From NCBI GenBank assembly GCA_030247885.1, contig JAPDRO010000014.1, positions 780,924-844,923 on the forward strand: DNA of 64,000 nucleotides, read 5' to 3'. The notes under the pieces are model-generated. The model ran no database searches, was not told where the DNA came from, and saw only the letters and a program-made list of their open reading frames with translations. The position numbers and the translations under genes were made by a program. Positions 1 through 12,727 of this stretch are shown piece after piece (the first letter of the stretch is position 1; each line of letters begins with the position of its first letter). This DNA is from Taxawa tesnikishii (nom. ined.). Lineage: Eukaryota; Ascomycota; Dothideomycetes; Dothideales.

Positions 1-1819
1 GGAAGCGAGACACCGAAACTCGTCTTCTTAACTTCTAAACCTACTACTACTAACAATGAGTACTTCTATACTAGATAAGCAAGTTTATACCGAAGCTAAT
101 ATTTAAAAGTGTATTTCTACCTATAAAAACAAAGACTATAAATTAGTTTAAAACGTTACTTATATATTTAATATCCTTCTTACTACTATATACTATCGTA
201 TAATTAGACGAAATTTACGCGCTATAGCATATAAATCAAATTAAATCCTTTCGAACGTAAAAGAGAAGACGTTAGTTAAATAAATTATATATCTTATATA
301 TACTAACTTTCCTACTTTACTTACGTTAATTATATAAATAGTTAAGGAAATTTAACGCGTATATATATAGTTATTAAAGAAACTACTACTATCTCCTCGG
401 CTAATTAGTAAGAAGTAGCTTAATTACTTTAAGACTTACTATCTTAAAATCGTAAGTATTTAAACTCGTTAAATTAAGAGCGTAGACTTTAATATAATAA
501 GTTATAATATTATAAAGAAGTAGTTTAATATAGTAATAGAGCTTTTTATAGAATATAACTATCCTCTAAAGCGCGTATATAATATAAACGAGTCTAACTT
601 TACTATCGAAGTAAGCTAAATATTAAGAGCTCTAATTAATATACGTAAGATATTTAGCTAAAAAGTAGTTATAAGCTATTAAAAGTAGATAATTATAATT
701 AAGTATATAAGTACTACTAAGGCTACTATACTTCCCTTAATTATCTTTAAGGTAAAATATATTAACATAGCGTAGGTACTTAAATATACGCCTTTAAACT
801 AAAGGTTCTTAACTAGTAGTAATAGTTAAACGTTTAATAGTTATAGTTTTTAATAGCTAACTACTATTTTCGAGCTCTTAACGTAATTTAACAACTTTAT
901 AATACGAAGAATATTAATTATAAATAGCTATAGTAGCTATATAATAGCGAAAGTAATAGCCTTTTATATAGAGAATATAATCGACTTACTTATCTTATTA
1001 CCTTACTATTTATATATATTTTAACTACTTAATATTAGCGTATTTATACTACTTAAGTACGCGCTAACTTTAGAGACTAACGCTACTTTATAAGTCGACT
1101 TTAACTATATATTACGCGTAAAGTAGACGGAAATATATATAAATATATAAGAGTTAAGGCTATTATAACGAGGAATATCCTAAGTAAATAGAAAGCTATT
1201 AGTTTAGTACTACTAAGCCTTATAATAGTACTTAATAAGTTACTTATAAAATCGACTATAGTAAATTTATAACCTTATATACTTTTATAATAACGCGATT
1301 TAAACCTTTTACTACTCGATAGTTCTCCTTTAAATAGTACTAAGTTACGCAAAGTAAACGTACTATTTAACTTTATAATTAAGGTAATTTAAGAGGCTCT
1401 ATTCCTAGTAAAGTAATATATAAAGTAAATAACTCGCGCTTTTAAAGTAACGTATAGTAAGAACGTTACTTTACGTAAGTAGTTATAAGAATAGGAAAAG
1501 CTTCTTAATATACGAAAAGTTTAAAAGAAGAGAAAGCGAGTTATATTAAAAGGTAAGTTCGTATTTAGTACGTAAGAAGTACTCGAGATAATTAAGGTAA
1601 CTAAAGTAAAGTTATTTACTAAAAAGCTACGCGGACGCCTACGTAAGTATATAATTAAAGAAGCGCTAAAGGATAAGGAAAATAAAGTACCTAAAAATAT
1701 ATATAGTAACTTAGATTTTAATTATATTATTATTATAGTACGTAAGTAACTATTAAATATAGAAATCGGCGTTATCTTATCTTACTTCCTTACTTATCTT
1801 ACTTCCCTATAGTTTACGT
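1..1819 (+). mobile_element. RIP-degraded Fot1/pogo-type transposon, left end outside the window
   Basis: A transposase frame can be followed from an ATG at 56, but it is full of TAA/TAG codons that arise from Gln and Trp codons by C-to-T or G-to-A change. The N-terminus (M-S-T-S then ...VYTE) parallels the transposase at 10170-12017, and the first catalytic block survives near 585 as N-E-S-N-F (from DESGF) followed by RALINIRK-like residues. Near 1020 the third catalytic block reads Leu-stop-Leu-Leu-Asn instead of LQPLD, so both a stop and an Asp-to-Asn change destroy it. The right terminal repeat ends in ACGT at 1819, next to a TA at 1820-1821. The terminal sequence differs from that of 10170-12017, so this is a related but distinct subfamily. 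It is certainly dead. Confidence 0.75.
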
Positions 1820-1821
1820 TA

Positions 1822-2715
1822 TATAATCCTTTAGCTTCTAAATATATTACGTATATAGTTACTTACTTATAGTTACTAACTATAATTTAGAAGGTTTATA
1901 ACGAATTATAAGATCTACTATATATACTTTATACTTCTCCGAAGCTTTCCTTAAGTAATATAAATGTTTAGCTAAATATCTCTATTTAATAAGATACTTT
2001 AGTTAACTACTTTACGTAAGTTAATACTAATAAAAGTATATAGGGTCGCTCTTTAGTACTTACTCTTCGCCGAGAAACGACTTATTTAACGTATTATATA
2101 TCTTTATAACTTTCCTATAAGTCTTAAGAAAAGGAGTTACTATATACGTTCTAAAATACGAGTACTTTTAAGACGTTTATAAGTAAAAGAGCTCCGAAGA
2201 TAAGGTCTTAAATAATATATAAATATAATTTACGTATTTATAGTTTCTCTCCTTTATTATAGTATAAGGCTATATCTTAACTTACTTTCTATAAGTAAGG
2301 ATAATATTACAACTATTTAGGAAACGAAAAATAGAAAGTAAGTTAAAAAAGAGTTTCTTTTTACTAAGGTTTAATACTAAACTATTTAGTCTTAAATCCC
2401 TTAATATAACTATAACTTCTAAATAGATTATAAATAAATAGTAGCTTACTAATTAAGAAAAGAGTTTTTTAGCCTTCTTCTTATTTTCTACTTCTTAAAT
2501 TAGTTATAATACTATTTCTAGTTATAGTAACTAAGCTAAAGTATAGTCTTATACTAAGCTAAAAAAGAAAGGAAATAATAATATCTCTTTTATAAGTATA
2601 ATTAAACTTAAATAATATAAAGTCGAAGTACTTAGTTAAACTAGACTTAGTAAACTTTATAATTAAATAAGCGTATATAATTTACTCTCTTAATATTACT
2701 TATTTATATATAATA
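1822..2715. other. RIP-mutated DNA without recognisable gene
   Basis: AT-rich sequence almost free of CpA/TpG and with stops in every frame. It lies between two dead transposons. I recognise no gene, repeat family or terminal repeat in it. Confidence 0.6.
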
Positions 2716-2717
2716 TA

Positions 2718-4550
2718 ATATATTTTATAAGTAAGTCGACTACTTAAGTAAGTTAACTACTTTATAAAACTAAAATACCTACGTAGTAACATTATATAAT
2801 ACCTTAATAATGTAATGTATAATATACTTATATTAAAGGAAATATATACCTTACTATCTCTAATATTATATTTAAGTAAATTTAAAGCGAGAGACGCGCT
2901 ATAGTAATATATATTATACTCTAATTAACGCTATAAAACTAACGTATTAAATAGTACTCTTAACGTAACTATAAGCCGAAATTAAAGCGCCTTATAAAAC
3001 TAAAAGAGGAAGTAATAATATAGCGTATATTAGAAATAGCGTATTACTCTTAAAGGAAAAGATACAAAATATAGCGAATAAACTACTAAGAAAGCGTAAT
3101 AGAAAGCTTATTAATAAGAACTAAGTTAATAACTTTATTAAGCGTACGCTTAAGTTACGAACGTAATAAAGTCGTCTATATAATTACTAGCGAGCTACTT
3201 ATAAGAATCTAGTAGTTATTTAGCCTTAGTTTATACTTATTTAGTTAATAAAGGCGAAGTATAATATCTTAAATAAAGATACTTATAACTTTAATAAATC
3301 TAACTTTCTAATAAGTAAGATATCGTCTTAGTTATTATAGACTTAGAGAAACCTAGTAAATAAAAGAAACTATAGCTTAGTAATCGCGAGTAAGTTACTT
3401 TAGTATAAGGCGTTAAGGCTATAAGGCGCATTATTTTACTCTTTATTATCTTTATAAGTAAGGTCCTTATCTTAACTTAATTTAACGATTTACTTTATAA
3501 CTAAATTATTAAGGTCTCTTCTACTAGTTAAACTAATAATAAGCTCGCGCTTATATAGTTTAAGTACTTTAATATATATATAAAGGCTTATACTATTAGA
3601 ATATATAAGCTACTTATTATTAATAGTTATAAGAGTTACTACTTAGTCGAATTTTAAAATTACTATAAGGAGAATAATATTATAGCTTTTTATATACCTT
3701 TATACTTCTTATACTTATTATAGCTACTTAATATTATTTACTACTTACTACTAAAGTACTTATATAGTAATAAGATCTTAGCCTTAGTATATAGTTACGT
3801 TTACTATATTATAAAAGAAACCTTCCTAACTATCTTTAAAGTAGCTTTTAAGAAGGCGTTTATATAGGAGAATATCTACGTAAAGTTTCGAGGTACTAGG
3901 CTAGTCTTATATAACTTAGAAGTTATATTATCGAAGCTAAATATAAGGCTATATACGCTAATGTTACTTATACTAAGTATAGTTAAATAGGAAGCGAAAA
4001 TACTACGTAATACTAGCGAAATAAAGGCGTAGTTAACGCTAATTTAAAATCGTATATAAAAATATTAGGGGTCTCTAGTAAGCTCTTTAAATAAGTAAGT
4101 TAAGTAGCTAACTAAGAGCGCTTAGTAAATAGTATATAAGATAATATTAATACGCGAAGAAATAGCGCGTTTATAAGACGTAATTAAAGTAACTATAAAG
4201 CGTAAGAGTTATAAAAGGTAATATATACGAATAGAAGAGACTTTAATAGTAAGTAAAGTAACTAATTTAGTTACTATTAAGGAGGGTAATAGTAGTAATA
4301 ACGGCGAGAAGGCTATAAAGAAAGTATACGTAAAGTAGCGTTATAATTATTATAATAAGACTAAGTATAACTTTTATACTTATAAAGTAGAAATAGAAGA
4401 TATAAAAGATAGCGACGTTTCTAAATAATTATATATTATTCTATAGACTACTATAAAGTATTATAGTATTATATAATGTTACTATATAGGCATTTTAGTT
4501 TTATAAAGTAGTCGACTTACTTAAGTAATTAACTTACTTATAAAATACGT
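2718..4550 (+). mobile_element. RIP-degraded copy of the intact Fot1-like transposon at 28251-30097
   Basis: The sequence aligns base for base with the intact element at 28251-30097, with nearly all differences being C-to-T or G-to-A. The terminal repeat survives as a mutated version (…TTTTATAAGTAAGTCGACTAC) and the right end as a mutated inverted copy ending in ACGT. A TA dinucleotide flanks each side (2716-2717 and 4551-4552), as expected for TA target duplication. Length is 1833 bp against 1847 bp for the intact copy. The transposase frame keeps its order, including the C-terminal region, but carries many premature stops. CpG sites are preserved more often than CpA, CpC or CpT. It is a dead copy. 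Confidence 0.9.
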
Positions 4551-4552
4551 TA

Positions 4553-7500
4553 TAAAATACTACTATATTTATTTAGCTATACGCCTTAATATCTTTAAAG
4601 TCCTTACGCTTTTTATTACTAAAAACTATAGTACTTTCTAGTCCTATTCTTTTACTCTTTTTACTTTAATTACTAGTAATTCGCGCGATAGTAACTACTA
4701 TTATTAACTATATTCGTATAATTAAAGGAAGTTATTTCTATATATTTAAGTTACTATAAGCTTAATATAAGGCCTACTTATAAAGTTTACTTACTTTAAG
4801 GAAGAACTATAATAGTAAAAGCTTTAGAACTTTTTAAGAATAAGATTAAGTATAATCTAAGTACTTAGGCGCTCGTAAATATATAAGATATTACTTAATA
4901 TATAAATATAAACGTAACTATAAATCTAAAACCTCTACTTATAACCTTTATATATTAAAAGTTAAATATAAACGCTTCGGACTTGATATTATTTTAACTA
5001 TATTAAATAAGATTAAGGTCTTAAAAGAGTAGTTAGTTAAATAATACTTAGAAGTAATAAAGTAAATATAAAAGTTTAAAGTAAGTAAGGATATAATAAT
5101 TTACTTAAGTTTTAAAAGTAATATAGACGATATTATTAAGTAGTCGCTAAATAGTATTATTAGTTATTTTAGCTATAAGTTTACTCTTATTATTATCGAA
5201 GTATTATATAGTTAATAACGTAAAGATATATTAAAGTTAACTTACCCTTATATTATAAGTTCGCTTTATAATATATAATAAGTAATTAAATTAAATCTTA
5301 CGTATAAGGCGCTAGGAAAGAAGAAGAAGAAAAAGAAGAAGAAAAAAAGAAGAAAAAGAAGAAAAAGAAAAAGAAAAAGAAGAAAAAGAAGAAAAAAAGA
5401 AGAAAAAAAGAAAAAGAAAAAGAAGAAAAAACGAGGAAAAAGAAGAAGAAAAGAAAAAGAAAGAAAAGAAAAAGAAAGAAAAGGAAAATTAGTAAAGAAG
5501 TTATACTAAGTCTTTACTACTCTTACTTATAAGAAATAAGAGATAATATAGTTAGCAATATTAAAGTAAAGATACTTAATAACTTATTTTAAGACGAAAT
5601 TAATAATATAAAGGATAAAATAATATACTTACTTCTTTAAAGTATTTTATTAAACGACTTTATTAAGTTAAATAACTCCTTTACTTTAAATACTATTATC
5701 TTATTATAAGACTTAACTAGTATACTTAATAAAGTATAAAGAACGTAGGAATAATTATATAGTTAAAAGTAATATAAAAAGTAAAAGAGGCGTACTATAA
5801 AGATTAAGTAAGCGTAATAACTATATATACTAAAAGAAGAGTTAAGCGAAAGTTAAGAGATAAAGTTTAAAAAGGAAGAAATATAAGTTAAGAAGAAGTA
5901 AGATAATACTTTATATAAGTTATTAACTTTATAAAAAGATACGGCGCAAATACCTCGCTATTATAATAGTATACGCTTAGCTTAGCGTAAGTAGTTTATA
6001 TTAAAGCGTAAGTAGTCTATATTATTACTATTAATTAACTAAGATCGATAAATAGAACTTAAAGTTAATTATATTCTTTATACTTTACTAAATAATTAAT
6101 AATATAACTCTCTTATTAAACGTTTAAAGAAGTAGCTAAAAGACGTTTATAAAAGGGTAAGGTAAGATATATAATATTTATAGTATAAGAACGCTAACGT
6201 CGAGAAAGTATAAAAAGTAATAATAAAAAGCCCTTAGTAAGTAGTATAAGTACGCTACTAGTAATATATAAACGTATACTTATTATTATTTATTACTCTC
6301 TAGTACGAGTAGTAAGGGAAGGATTATAAATAGTAAGCTTTATAAGGTAAATATAGTCTAGTTATAAAATAGTTTAACTTTAAAGAACTAATAAGCCTAA
6401 GAGTTAATAAAGATAAAAGTTACGCTAGTAACTAAGAAGAGTTAAAATAGTTTTCGAAGAGAGTTATTATACTGATACGTAATAAGTTAGTTTATAACTC
6501 GACTATAAACTATATTTATATAACTTTATTATATAGCGTCGATAGTACTCCTTAACTCGCTACTTTATAGTCTCTTTTTACTTTATTTATTTTATAGAGT
6601 AGTTATATAATATACGCTCGTTAATATATTAAGTATTTCTTAGCGTTTTTTAATTTAACTATATTATCTTCCCCTTATCTTAAAATATAGTAAATAGCTT
6701 TAATAGTCTTACGTACTTAATATAAGGTATTTATTATACTAGTATTTTCTTACTATATTATACTTATAGTTTAACTATTTATAATTAAAAGACTACGACT
6801 TATTTGTAAGTATTTCTAGTAGCTTTATAAGATAGTAGTAGTTATTAACTTAAGTAAGTATACTTCTTAAATTAAAAGTATTATTTACTTTTATATTCCT
6901 TAGTTATTTCGTACTTATAAGTATTATTCTTACGTTTAAGTAATACGCGTTTTTATAAGATTAGAAATACTTATATAACCGCCCTATTATATTAGTTATT
7001 AATTTAAGAATATAGTTAATCTTACGAAGATTATAGCTATAATATAAGCGAAGTAATTACCTTCTTTAATAGCGTTAAAACCGTAGCCTTTTATATACTT
7101 CCTTAAGTCGTCTAACTAGAGTATATATACTCTTTATAACTTACTAAAGGAAGTCCTAATAGTACTATTTACTCCTATTATATTACTACTTATCGGTTTG
7201 ATATTACTATTACTAAAAGCTATAGACCCCTTCGAGATCCTTAGCTAAATACTTAGTTAGTATTATACGCGTATTTAGTATATTCCCTATATTTTAATAA
7301 TCGGCCTAATTAATACGTATCTTACTTAGCTTCGCTAAGCTAGCGCTATCCTTACTATTAACTACGAGTTTATTATAGAAATTAAGGACGTTAATTTAAA
7401 AGATAATTTAGCTAATTAAGTAAGCTTTACTACTATAGTCTTAAATGCGATAAATAGTATACGCGCTAATATAGACGAGGTACCTTTCTCTTATATTTAT

Positions 7501-10167
7501 TATAGTACTAAAGTAGCGCTTATATTTTCTACTTATAAGAATATCCTTTAAAGTTAAACGTATATATTTGCTAACTTATAAGAAGCGACGAGACTTCTTT
7601 TAAATTAATACTAAAATAGTAAGAGGAAGGAAATAAAAGATATTATATACGGAAATCTAATAGTATATTAACTCTTAATTATTCGATAATAGAAAGTTAT
7701 ATATTCGCGCTACTTTAGACCTTTTAATATAAGAAGAGGTATTATTATATATATTGCTCGTATATAGAGTACGCGTAATAAGGCTAATACGCAAAGATTT
7801 AATACTTTAGAAACAAAACTCGAACTAGAACTACTTAGATCTACGGGTAGTAAAGTACTTTTTATATAATATTTTCTAGGGTAATATTTATAGCTATAGG
7901 AAGCTAATTAGTCTAAAATTACTCCATAGAGAGGGCGCCTTTTTGTCCGAATAGTTATGTTTTTATTACTACTTTTCCTCGTTATAATCGCCGAATATTT
8001 AATATTCGTATAGCCTTACTTTATCTTCCTAGGATTTAGCTACGTTAGGTACATTAGCTTTTAGCTTACTTTTACGTTACTTTACCTCTTCGTAACTATT
8101 CGAGGGTACTTAACCCTCGAGTCTACTACTAATAACATTTCTATAAGCCTCGAACTACTTGCCTACCTTAGCCTACGTATCTCTAAGGAGTAAATATTAA
8201 TTTGCTATATCTTCGAAGAAAGCGATTAAATAAGGAAACCCCTTAGTATAACTACTTCGTAATTTTAACGCGGAGATCTTAAGCTAATATCTAGTTAGTT
8301 CGACTAGATTAACTTTAAGCGTAACGTTATCGCCTTCTTAAGGTTAACTTATATAATAGAAGAGCTTACGTCTTAGCGTATTTAGATTATTTACTAAAAC
8401 GTTATAATACTTTAAATTTAGTTTTATAGTTACTATTATATAGAAGTAGTAAAGTCGACGCCGACGAAAGAGCGATTAACTCTAAGTATTATTTAATAGT
8501 CTTAGTCGTTTAATAGTTCTAATATAAACTACCTATACTCTATTATAATATAAACTACTTACGCTAAACTAAGCGTATACTACTACGACGATAAAGCGCC
8601 TACGCCGTATTTCCTCGCGAAGCTAATAGTCTATATAGCGTATTATCTTACTTTTCTTTAGCCTAAGTTTCCTACTTTGTAAAGTTTCTCTTTTAACTTT
8701 TACTTAACTTTATTTTTAGTTTACGTAGGCGCTTCGTTTACTTAATCTTCGTAGCGCGCCTTTTATCTTATAGTATTACTTTTAGTTACTTAGTTTTCGC
8801 TTTATTAAGTATACTAGTAAGCTCTTAGTATAAGATTATAACGTTTAAAGTAAGGGAATCGTCTAACTAGACGAAGTCGTTTAATAGTAAGTCTCGAAAG
8901 TAAGCGTATTATTTTACTCTTTATATTACTATCCTCGTTTTAAGGTAAGTTATTAAGTATCTCTACCTTAATATTACCGACTACGCCGTCTCTCGTCTCT
9001 TATAAGTAAGGGCGATAAAGGCTTTATATAACTTCTTTACTAATACTTTCCTTCTTCTTATTTTCTCTCGGCGCCTTATACTTAAAGTAAAGTCTAACTA
9101 CGCGTCTAACTTTATAAAGCGACCTATAGTTTAAGGGTAAGCCGCGCTAATTACTAGCAATCGAGGCGGAGAGAGTAAAAGAGTAAGAGGAGGAAATATC
9201 GCGGTTTTTAGTAATAAGAGGCGTAAGGGCTTTAGGGACGTAGAGGCGTATTACTAAATAAATATAATAGTACTTTATATACTATATACGGACGCGCGAT
9301 ACTAAACGTAAGAACTATATAGAGCTACTTAATAAGGTTATTATAACTATTATCGTAGAATTGCGACTATAGGATTTACTAAGCTAGTCTATTTAAGTAC
9401 TTTTACCTAGGAGTAGTATTATAATTAATCTAAGAAATAGGAAATAAGAAGGGATACTAGAAAACTCCTTCTCTTAGTTTAGCGTTAAATTACTCCGTCC
9501 TAGATCCCTTTACATAATTACGGCGTCCTAATTAATTATAAATAGGTAGTAGTCGTAATACTCCTTTACTTATTTACCCTCGTATATAGACCGTTTCTAA
9601 AATCCTATATTTTAGTAGTCTTAGCGGGTATATCTTTAGCTAAGTAAATAGTATTATTATAATATAAGAAACTTTATTTAGGCTTTAGTTTCCCGTCTAT
9701 TATCTTGTAAGCGTAGTTATAAAATATCTTATAATAAGGATCTTTGTAATAAGAGTAACTATAAGCTACTATATATTTTATAGACTTACTTAACCCTACG
9801 GGTTTATACGTAGTAATAGAACCTAGACTTTCGAATCCTTTATTTACTATTACTACCTTATATAACTTCTTATTTATAATACGTAAAGTAAGTATAAAGG
9901 AAGATATTAAGGCCTATTATTTAACTACTTTATATTCGACGCTTAAAGAAGTACTACTTATTATATATATAATCCTAAAGTATTTATTACTAAATATTTC
10001 TATAAAGTAGATTTAATATAACTACCTTAAAGTTAAAGGGCTTTAATAATTAGAGATAGGAATTTTGTTATATATTCGATTCGTTATTATAATTACGTAA
10101 TATATATCCTCGCATTTAGATACTAGTACGATAATTAGACTCGAGCTAGCTATAAATAGAGGAGAGA
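4553..10167. other. Long RIP-mutated tract, no gene recognised
   Basis: Over 5 kb of AT-rich sequence with depleted CpA/TpG. The portion near 5700-6000 is lysine/glutamate/glutamine-rich when read on the plus strand (stops read as Gln), like the basic tail of a pogo-type transposase, but I cannot place it in a family. Around 7.2-9.9 kb the mutation is somewhat milder, with longer stretches between stops, yet no domain is recognisable. The only distinct structure is the purine tract at 5316-5486. Confidence 0.5.
5316..5486 (+). repeat. Purine-rich (GAA/GAAA) low-complexity tract
   Basis: About 170 bases of almost uninterrupted A and G on the plus strand, made of GAA and GAAAA units. Such polypurine tracts can form non-B DNA, but nothing here shows a function. 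Confidence 0.9.
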
Positions 10168-10169
10168 TA

Positions 10170-11931
10170 ACGTAATTAACGAGGTAGTTAGTTAAGTAAG
10201 GTAGTTAGTTACTAAATCCTTACCCCTTAAGCTTTATTAATTATCTACGTATTATAATAATAATATAATTAGAATCTAAGTCGCTAGATAAGTTCTTAAG
10301 TAGTTCGTTATCTTTATTCTCGAGTACTTTCTTAATAGGATACTTATATAACTATTTACGAGCCTTTTTCTTCGCTATTTTTACTTTTACTACCCTTACT
10401 ATTTTAAGTACTTTCTAAGTACTAAATAGAAACTTCCTTTTAATACGACTTACTTACCCTTTATTTAAGCCTTTTATATATTAAGAAGCTTCTCCTACTT
10501 TATTAACTATTTACGTATTATAACGTTCTTACTTTACGTTAGTTTAAAAGCGTAAGTTATTTACTTTATATATTATTTTACTAGAGATAAAAGATCCTAG
10601 GCGGCCCTAATTATAGAATTAAGTAGCGTATTCGCTTCTCGTAATTTAGTACTATCGGGCGGAGAGCTATTAAGTAGCGATAGGTCTAGATTAGGTTGTT
10701 ATGGCGGCGTATACGGTAGTAAAGCGCCTAGAGTCGTCCTCGTAGGTAGCTTATTAAGCATAGATATTAGGCTTAGCGGCACCAAACTAGCACCGCGCTA
10801 TCTACCGAGGATATTGTTAGCCGTAATTGCCTTTGCCCTCGCACGGATATACATCTCAACCTATTCAACGCGTGAGATGCGGCCTAAGTCGAGTCGAAGA
10901 GCGGCGTCGGTTTCGGAAGCTAGCGCGCGCTTAAGCGGCGCAAACACGCCAACATTAAGCGGTTAAAGTATATGCGAACAATGAGGTGGTAGTATCATCA
11001 AGTCGATCGCATTCTGCATACAGAACGCAATTACCTTGCCAGTAATATGGCTACTGTGGCCGTCTATGATTAGTAGTCTCCGGCTTGTAGGGTCCTTTAG
11101 TCGTGTCAGCGGCTCGAACACGGTAGTTAGCCACTCGTAACCGTGGCTATCGGACGTCTAGCCGCTATTGCTAGTTAAGAACCTCCAGTCCTTGGGTGTT
11201 TGGGCAGGTATCCACGCAGTGTTCGTGTGTTTGGCTTTAAAAATCAACAACGGTAGAATAGCTACGCCGGAAGCGCTCACGCATTCGATTGCAGTTATCC
11301 ACTCTTGTCTACTTCCAATTACCTTCCAACTACTGTCCTCACGTATGTTGACCAATGCCCTTAATGACTGACTCGCTCCGACAGCGAAACCGGACTCGTC
11401 CATGTTGTAAACGTGTTCTGGAGCGTATTGGTTCTATATCCACATCTCCGTCACCGCGTCAAACTACCTCTTTACGTTCTCGTAGCTCGTCGCCTTGAAC
11501 CGCTCAGTGTCAATCTGACGTGTCTAGATGCCGGCAATCTCGGGATGACGAGTTTTGAAGCGATCTAACCAATGCTGGCCAACTAGTCGAAGGGTTGGTG
11601 CGGAAGCCTTGGAAAGTTGGACGCGTTCGCGTCGTATCTCCTTAGCCATTTGCATAGCCAACGCAGGCGACGCAGGAAACCCGGTACGCGTAAGACGTGT
11701 AATCCATCGTGCCAATGTCTTCTCTTCCGCGTTTGAAAGGAGCTGCTCTTCTTGGTGCGCTGCAGCGCGTGATGTTCGTCCAGACATGCGGCTCTGTAGT
11801 GTTGCGTTCGGAACGTGAAACGCGAGGGCAGCCTTGCGAATCGACGGGTACTCCTTATTTTTGACAGCAGATATTGCCTTCTGGATGTCCTCTTCCGTAT
11901 AGGCTTGTCCACTAGGTGTGGAAGTACTCAT
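10170..11931 (-). pseudogene. Broken pogo/Fot1-type transposase (DDE_1 family)
   Basis: The frame starts at ATG 11931 (MSTSTPSGQAYTEEDIQ), with a psq-type helix-turn-helix, then a CENP-B-type helix-turn-helix (…WLDRFKTRHPEIAGI). It is stopped at about 11526 by a TAG in place of CAG. Further stops follow, all explicable as Gln or Trp codons hit by C-to-T or G-to-A. The frame then continues: MDESGFAVG near 11403 holds the first catalytic Asp, and LLIIDGHSSH near 11065 holds the second. The third block reads Leu-stop-Pro-Leu-Asn at about 10954-10965, so the third catalytic Asp has become Asn (codon AAT at 10954-10956). The element cannot make an active transposase. The start codon at 11931 is preferred over upstream in-frame GTG because it matches the M-S-T-S start of the relative at position 56. 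Confidence 0.9.
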
Positions 11932-12017
11932 GGTGGGTGGTAGTAACGGTGAAAGATAGAAAGGTCGCGCTTTGGTGACCAACTACCCCGCCTGACCAAC
12001 TACCCCGTCAATTACGT
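10170..12017 (-). mobile_element. Fot1/pogo-type transposon, RIP-mutated in a gradient from left to right
   Basis: The element is 1848 bp with TA on both sides (10168-10169 and 12018-12019). The right end, read inward, starts ACGTAATTGACGGGG and contains two direct copies of a GGTAGTTGGTC motif. The left end is the same terminal repeat after RIP (ACGTAATTAACGAGG). The right half is nearly normal in composition; the left end beyond about 10.75 kb is heavily mutated. The transposase is encoded on the minus strand. The termini match no other family here except in the ACGT ends and the TA target, which all the Fot1-like elements in this window share. Confidence 0.92.
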
Positions 12018-12019
12018 TA

Positions 12020-12382
12020 TGGATAAATACCCCTGTGTCTGTCATAATGAGCCTACTGTATGGGAAGTCGTTAAAAAACATATCTGCGACGTGTGGTGCC
12101 TCTTAGCCGAAAGACTGAGCTTGTAGATACCGTGGCACTGGAAACAGAGAACTTATTTGCGTGCATAGCAATTGATCAGAATCGAGTCTCCTCCCTCGAA
12201 GTTACCTGTATCTCAGCGCTGCCAATCGGTAACCCAGGGTCATGACCGTAAGGAAGTTTCCCCCAGCGTGAACGCCGACCCTCGGTCTCACGAGTATTGG
12301 ATGTCTACAGACACACAGATCGCTACGATCACAGTGCAGAAAACCATGAGAGCAGCGAACAACTTATGGTATAGCCCTTCCA
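12020..12382. other. Unique intergenic sequence
   Basis: GC-normal, non-RIP sequence between the transposon end and the coding-like fragment. A short plus-strand open frame exists but has no recognisable domain. I see no promoter or RNA gene here. Confidence 0.5.
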
Positions 12383-12727
12383 CTATCTCGATGCCCCATC
12401 CAAACGGCTGACGTTCGGAGCTGAACAACAAACTCCTTCCAGGCTTCCGAGGAACTCGGGGAACCAGGACTGGTCTGCGTGTTCTTCAAATAGAGTAGTG
12501 AAGTAATGCGTAAAAGTCTCGCTTTCCATGGGCGGTTCTCCATCCATCGGAGCTGGATCGTGATGGTACCCCTTTGATTTTACGTGAAGTATGTTTACCG
12601 AACGTGTATGGCCGTTATACGCGAAAAGACCTCGCTACGGCCCAAGAAGCACGTCGGGGCGACTGATTCTCCTCTGATACCATTCGACATCGGAACAGTT
12701 GGACAGCATCTCTTGTTGCGGAGCAAT
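12383..12727 (-). pseudogene. Coding-like fragment, interrupted by one TAG
   Basis: On the minus strand a frame of about 110 codons reads …EMLSNCSDVEWYQRR…RPDVLLGP, then TAG at 12635-12637, then RGLFAYNGHTRSVNILH… and …SETFTHYFTTLFEEHADQ to a stop at 12383-12385. Composition looks like real protein (even amino-acid use, Trp and Cys present), and the single stop could be a CAG codon changed to TAG. It starts right where the membrane-protein gene above ends, in a different frame. It could be a remnant of a neighbouring gene or an exon of something longer. I recognise no domain and assign no function. Confidence 0.3.

Noticed and set aside
7957-9240. A plus-strand frame with fairly long stretches between stops
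   Set aside because: The number of stops is about what AT-rich RIP DNA gives by chance, and no domain is visible after reading stops as Gln/Trp.
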